DNA of 64,000 nt from Sympetrum striolatum (lineage: Eukaryota; Arthropoda; Insecta; Odonata; Libellulidae), in assembly GCA_947579665.1 (NCBI GenBank), contig OX388350.1, forward strand, positions 41,449,393 to 41,513,392. Reading direction: 5' to 3'. Within the stretch, counting starts at the first letter, position 1. Every line of letters begins with the position of its first letter. A program made the translations under genes and the position numbers. The notes beneath the pieces are model-generated. The model was given only the letters and a program-made list of their open reading frames with translations. It was not told where the DNA came from and made no database searches. Shown one piece after another: positions 36,400-64,000 of this stretch.

Positions 36400-39241
36400 A
36401 AGCCTCGATATTATTTTATATTACGAGATAAAACCTATCAGAACAATTAAAATGAGGAGATATTTATGGTGGTAATAAGAGGAGAACAATAGAAATTGTA
36501 AAAACAAATGTTTCTCAGTGTTATAGGAAATTGGAGGATGGTAGTGCAATGTATAGAAAATTATTTGATTTGATAGTACAATCCATAATTGAAGATGGTC
36601 ATGGCATTCAATATTTTGATGTGTGCCAAATAATATCCATCTAATAACTCTAATGATAAAATGAATTTTATACCAATAAACCCATCTTATGAATCAAATG
36701 CAGCTTTAAGGCAAAGGAAACTCAATAAGTAAATGCATATCAAAAAAAATTTTGCCTCTCTATAAAATGAATTTTCTAATATAATTTTTACAAAAAGGCA
36801 GAGTTGTGAAATTTAGTGGGAAAGAATACATTTGTTAAAATTAGCCAATATTGTAACATAAGGAATAAATAAGGAGAGATTCAAATAAATTTATTGATTT
36901 AAAAACCATGTCCTTAATACAATGAAATTGTACAAGGATTTTTGATGTGGTTTACCTGGGCTTTAGTTAGACCACTAAGTACAATGCAGACAAACTTAAC
37001 AAATATTTATTTGGTTGTGTTTGGATGAAAATATACAAACACTGATAATGTAAACAAAAGATCCTAGCACAAAAATAAGGTTAGTTGAGAATGATTAATT
37101 TTACTTCGACCAAAAGATCTAACTAAATCCCCAAGGCATTTCAAATTTATAGAAGGGCCATCAATCTTACTATTTTTCACTTTCAAAAGATAAAATATCC
37201 TCAACAAAGAAATATATGAACTTATACTCCATTCCAATAATTAGAAATGGAATGTGATGGTATTGATGGACGGTATCATTTTGATATATTTTTCACATAT
37301 GATAGTGATACATTCTCCAGCAATGTCATATACACAGTAATCTCTATTCTTCCACCAGTGGGTCATAAACTTGGATATCCTTACAAAAGGTTCGAAGTAA
37401 ACTCTTCTGAAATAATGTATCACTATTAAACTTTTCCATCTTGTATTCATAAAAATGATTAAATTATAGGTATTTGCTCAGGAATTTTTCTTACAATTTA
37501 CAGAATTTCATTGGGATTACACCTCTCTATTTGTGCAATGAGACTTTTCAACAAAACAGATGTTTGTGCAATGTTAAGCAGTACCAAAATTTGCATCACT
37601 ATTTCAGGCTATTTTTAGCAAATAATATTTGCACAAAATCTTTTATTTTTGTACAACAACAGCCAAGGGACATCATAAAAATCAATTTTAGAGCATCTCA
37701 ACATTCCCTTTTGAGTTAGCATTTCATTAAACATTTTTACACACAATATTTACACTTGAAAATTTCTGCAAATAATTTCAACTTCCTATATTTTGACTCC
37801 CAACCATTACAAAAATAACTTTAATATCTGCATCTCCACATATTTTACACAACCTCTTATTATTTATAAAAATGCCTTAAAAAGGGCTGGGATGTCTTCA
37901 TAGAATGTGTTCAGTATAAATGATAGTAATTGTGAGGAAGTTATTCATTCAATTTCTGCTTCTCCGAGATTATCTACCTAACAACAATTTCTTAAAAATC
38001 TGTTCATCATCAGATCATTATCAACAGTTCATATCCGAATTAAAGTAGCAGTGTTCACACAGTCATTGCTAACTTATGCAGGCTCACTAATACATACAGT
38101 CAAAATACTTGGAGGATGCTTAAGTCCGGAGTTGACATTGATCACATACAATTTAATAATGGTGCATTTACTGAGCCTCTGCTGTGCCGTCACAAATGCA
38201 ATTTCACAGCTACTTTTGATTCCAAACATTTCTCTTCAAGGTTACAGGGGAATGAGGAAAATCTTCAACAAAGAAATCATGAGAAATTTAAGCAGCATTC
38301 GCAGATGCTGACAGTCCTTAGTAGAACTAAATTCAAACATAAAAATAGCTTTGACATGAAGAAATTATAATTTTAAAGATCATATTAGTTTTCATAATGA
38401 AATCAAGTCAAGTTTACATTTTAAAAGAAGAGAAAAATTGAAATGTTTATATTGCAGAATAATATGTTAAAATAATTCCTCTGTAGTCCAGACCTCATTT
38501 ATCACAAGCTTATCAAAGTCTTCCTGGTATAACCAGAAGTCATTCACATTTTCTGTAGGGCTTTTAGAGCTCTACATTGGGCGTACATTTTTTAAATGAA
38601 AATTTCCACGAATTTGTATCAGTAAACAATGGCTCAATTAAAATTCCAACAATCATGTTTTCTATCTTTCAACTCAAATTACTCTAAAACACTGTCATTC
38701 ATGATAAAAACGCCATTTCAAAAGGGGTAAGGAATACTTTTTGCATTTCTATAGGAAGTTCTTGGAATGTACACAAAACTAAGAGAATGAAACACATGCT
38801 CTAGAGAAGCATCCGGGCAAACAACTACCTCAGAACAGTACTGGAATGTTGAAGTGTCTTGCTGGAGTTAACAGAAATAAATATCAATAACTCATTTTCC
38901 ATTACCTACTGCCACCGCAGCCTCAACAGATGGATGTTTCAAATATCAGCCTGGCGAATGAAAAATAGACACATTTACTTTTTTTAAGTTTACCAGTTCT
39001 CATTCAGTGATGTCGTTTTGGATAACTGATCGCATCCCTGCCTCTGCGCGATCTCTTGATCTATATCTGCCGAGACACTGAATGATAGGCCTGGTCGCAA
39101 TCTATCGACCCATGACCTGGCCGGATACCCAACACCCAGGGTTGACAGGAGGAATCCACTTTTTGGAGCAACCACAGAACACCTGCCTGCACAAGCAGTT
39201 CTTTTCAGCAGAGAGCCAAGGCGCCTAGGCCTTGCCCTCTG
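36400..39241 (-). other. LRP2 3' flank, probable long 3' UTR
   Basis: AT-rich, no conserved coding segment on either strand; the open frames here have no family motifs. The LRP2 3' UTR begins at 39241. AATAAA on the minus strand occurs at 37642-37647 and, in a well-formed context, at 36893-36898, allowing a UTR of about 1.6 or 2.3 kb. Confidence 0.45.
36893..36898 (-). terminator. Candidate distal poly(A) signal for LRP2
   Basis: Reads AATAAA on the minus strand, about 2.35 kb after the LRP2 stop codon. A nearer AATAAA lies at 37642-37647. No direct evidence for which is used. Confidence 0.25.
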
Positions 39242-63899
<24,658 letters not shown>

Positions 63900-64000
63900 C
63901 TGAAAATGAAATTCAAATATGTAGTATGTATGTGGTTGGATAAAGTAGTAGTTGGGTAAAGGTTGAATGCTGAATGTAATCATTGCCAACACAAAACTTA

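Overview
The window looks like AT-rich nuclear DNA of an arthropod, most likely an insect. Its genes are intron-rich with GT-AG splice sites, the proteins are animal orthologues, and the introns carry SINE, LINE and MITE relics. I see no operons, prokaryotic genes, CRISPR arrays or viral genes, and no evidence of a previously undescribed system. The interest lies in intact conserved gene models and in the structure of the intronic repeats.

Layout, left to right: (1) 680-9231, minus: CDC27/APC3, an anaphase-promoting complex subunit. Eleven coding exons are present and the C-terminal TPR exons lie beyond base 1. (2) 10761-14543, minus: ZC3H15, the CCCH-zinc-finger partner of the GTPase DRG1, complete in 8 exons (437 aa). 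(3) 15009-20469, plus: a 257-aa short-chain dehydrogenase of the 15-hydroxyprostaglandin dehydrogenase type, complete in 6 exons and divergent from ZC3H15 across about 465 bp. (4) 20470-26772: its 3' UTR, then a gene-poor stretch of DNA-transposon ends, including a 249-bp hAT-type MITE with a perfect 8-bp target duplication. (5) 26773-28097, minus: a 123-aa RBIS-like ribosome-biogenesis factor in two coding exons. (6) 28741-30294, minus: TRMT5, a tRNA (guanine37-N1) methyltransferase, single exon, 517 aa. (7) 33508-34710, minus: a GFOD1/2-type oxidoreductase, single coding exon, 400 aa, with a likely 5' UTR intron. (8) 39242 to beyond the right edge, minus: megalin/LRP2.

I placed 40 coding exons for LRP2. 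They total 10,032 bases, an exact multiple of three, and encode the last 3,343 residues. In order these give four YWTD propellers with EGF modules, 10 LDLa repeats, an EGF pair and propeller, 11 LDLa repeats, an EGF pair and propeller, EGF modules, one membrane helix and a tail with an FxNPxY endocytosis motif. The 10 and 11 repeat counts match the third and fourth ligand-binding clusters of vertebrate megalin. One LRP2 intron uses a GC-AG splice pair.

Repeats explain most non-genic structure. Two tRNA-derived SINE families have two copies each. Two or three 3'-truncated-end LINE relics are present, one still encoding 101 codons of a reverse-transcriptase ORF C-terminus. There is also a TA-flanked 30-bp-TIR MITE, an 80-bp-arm fold-back element, and a compact nested palindrome that could form two hairpins.

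The genes are unrelated housekeeping and receptor loci with no evident joint pathway. All exon boundaries come from reading splice sites and conserved protein frames by eye, not from transcripts.
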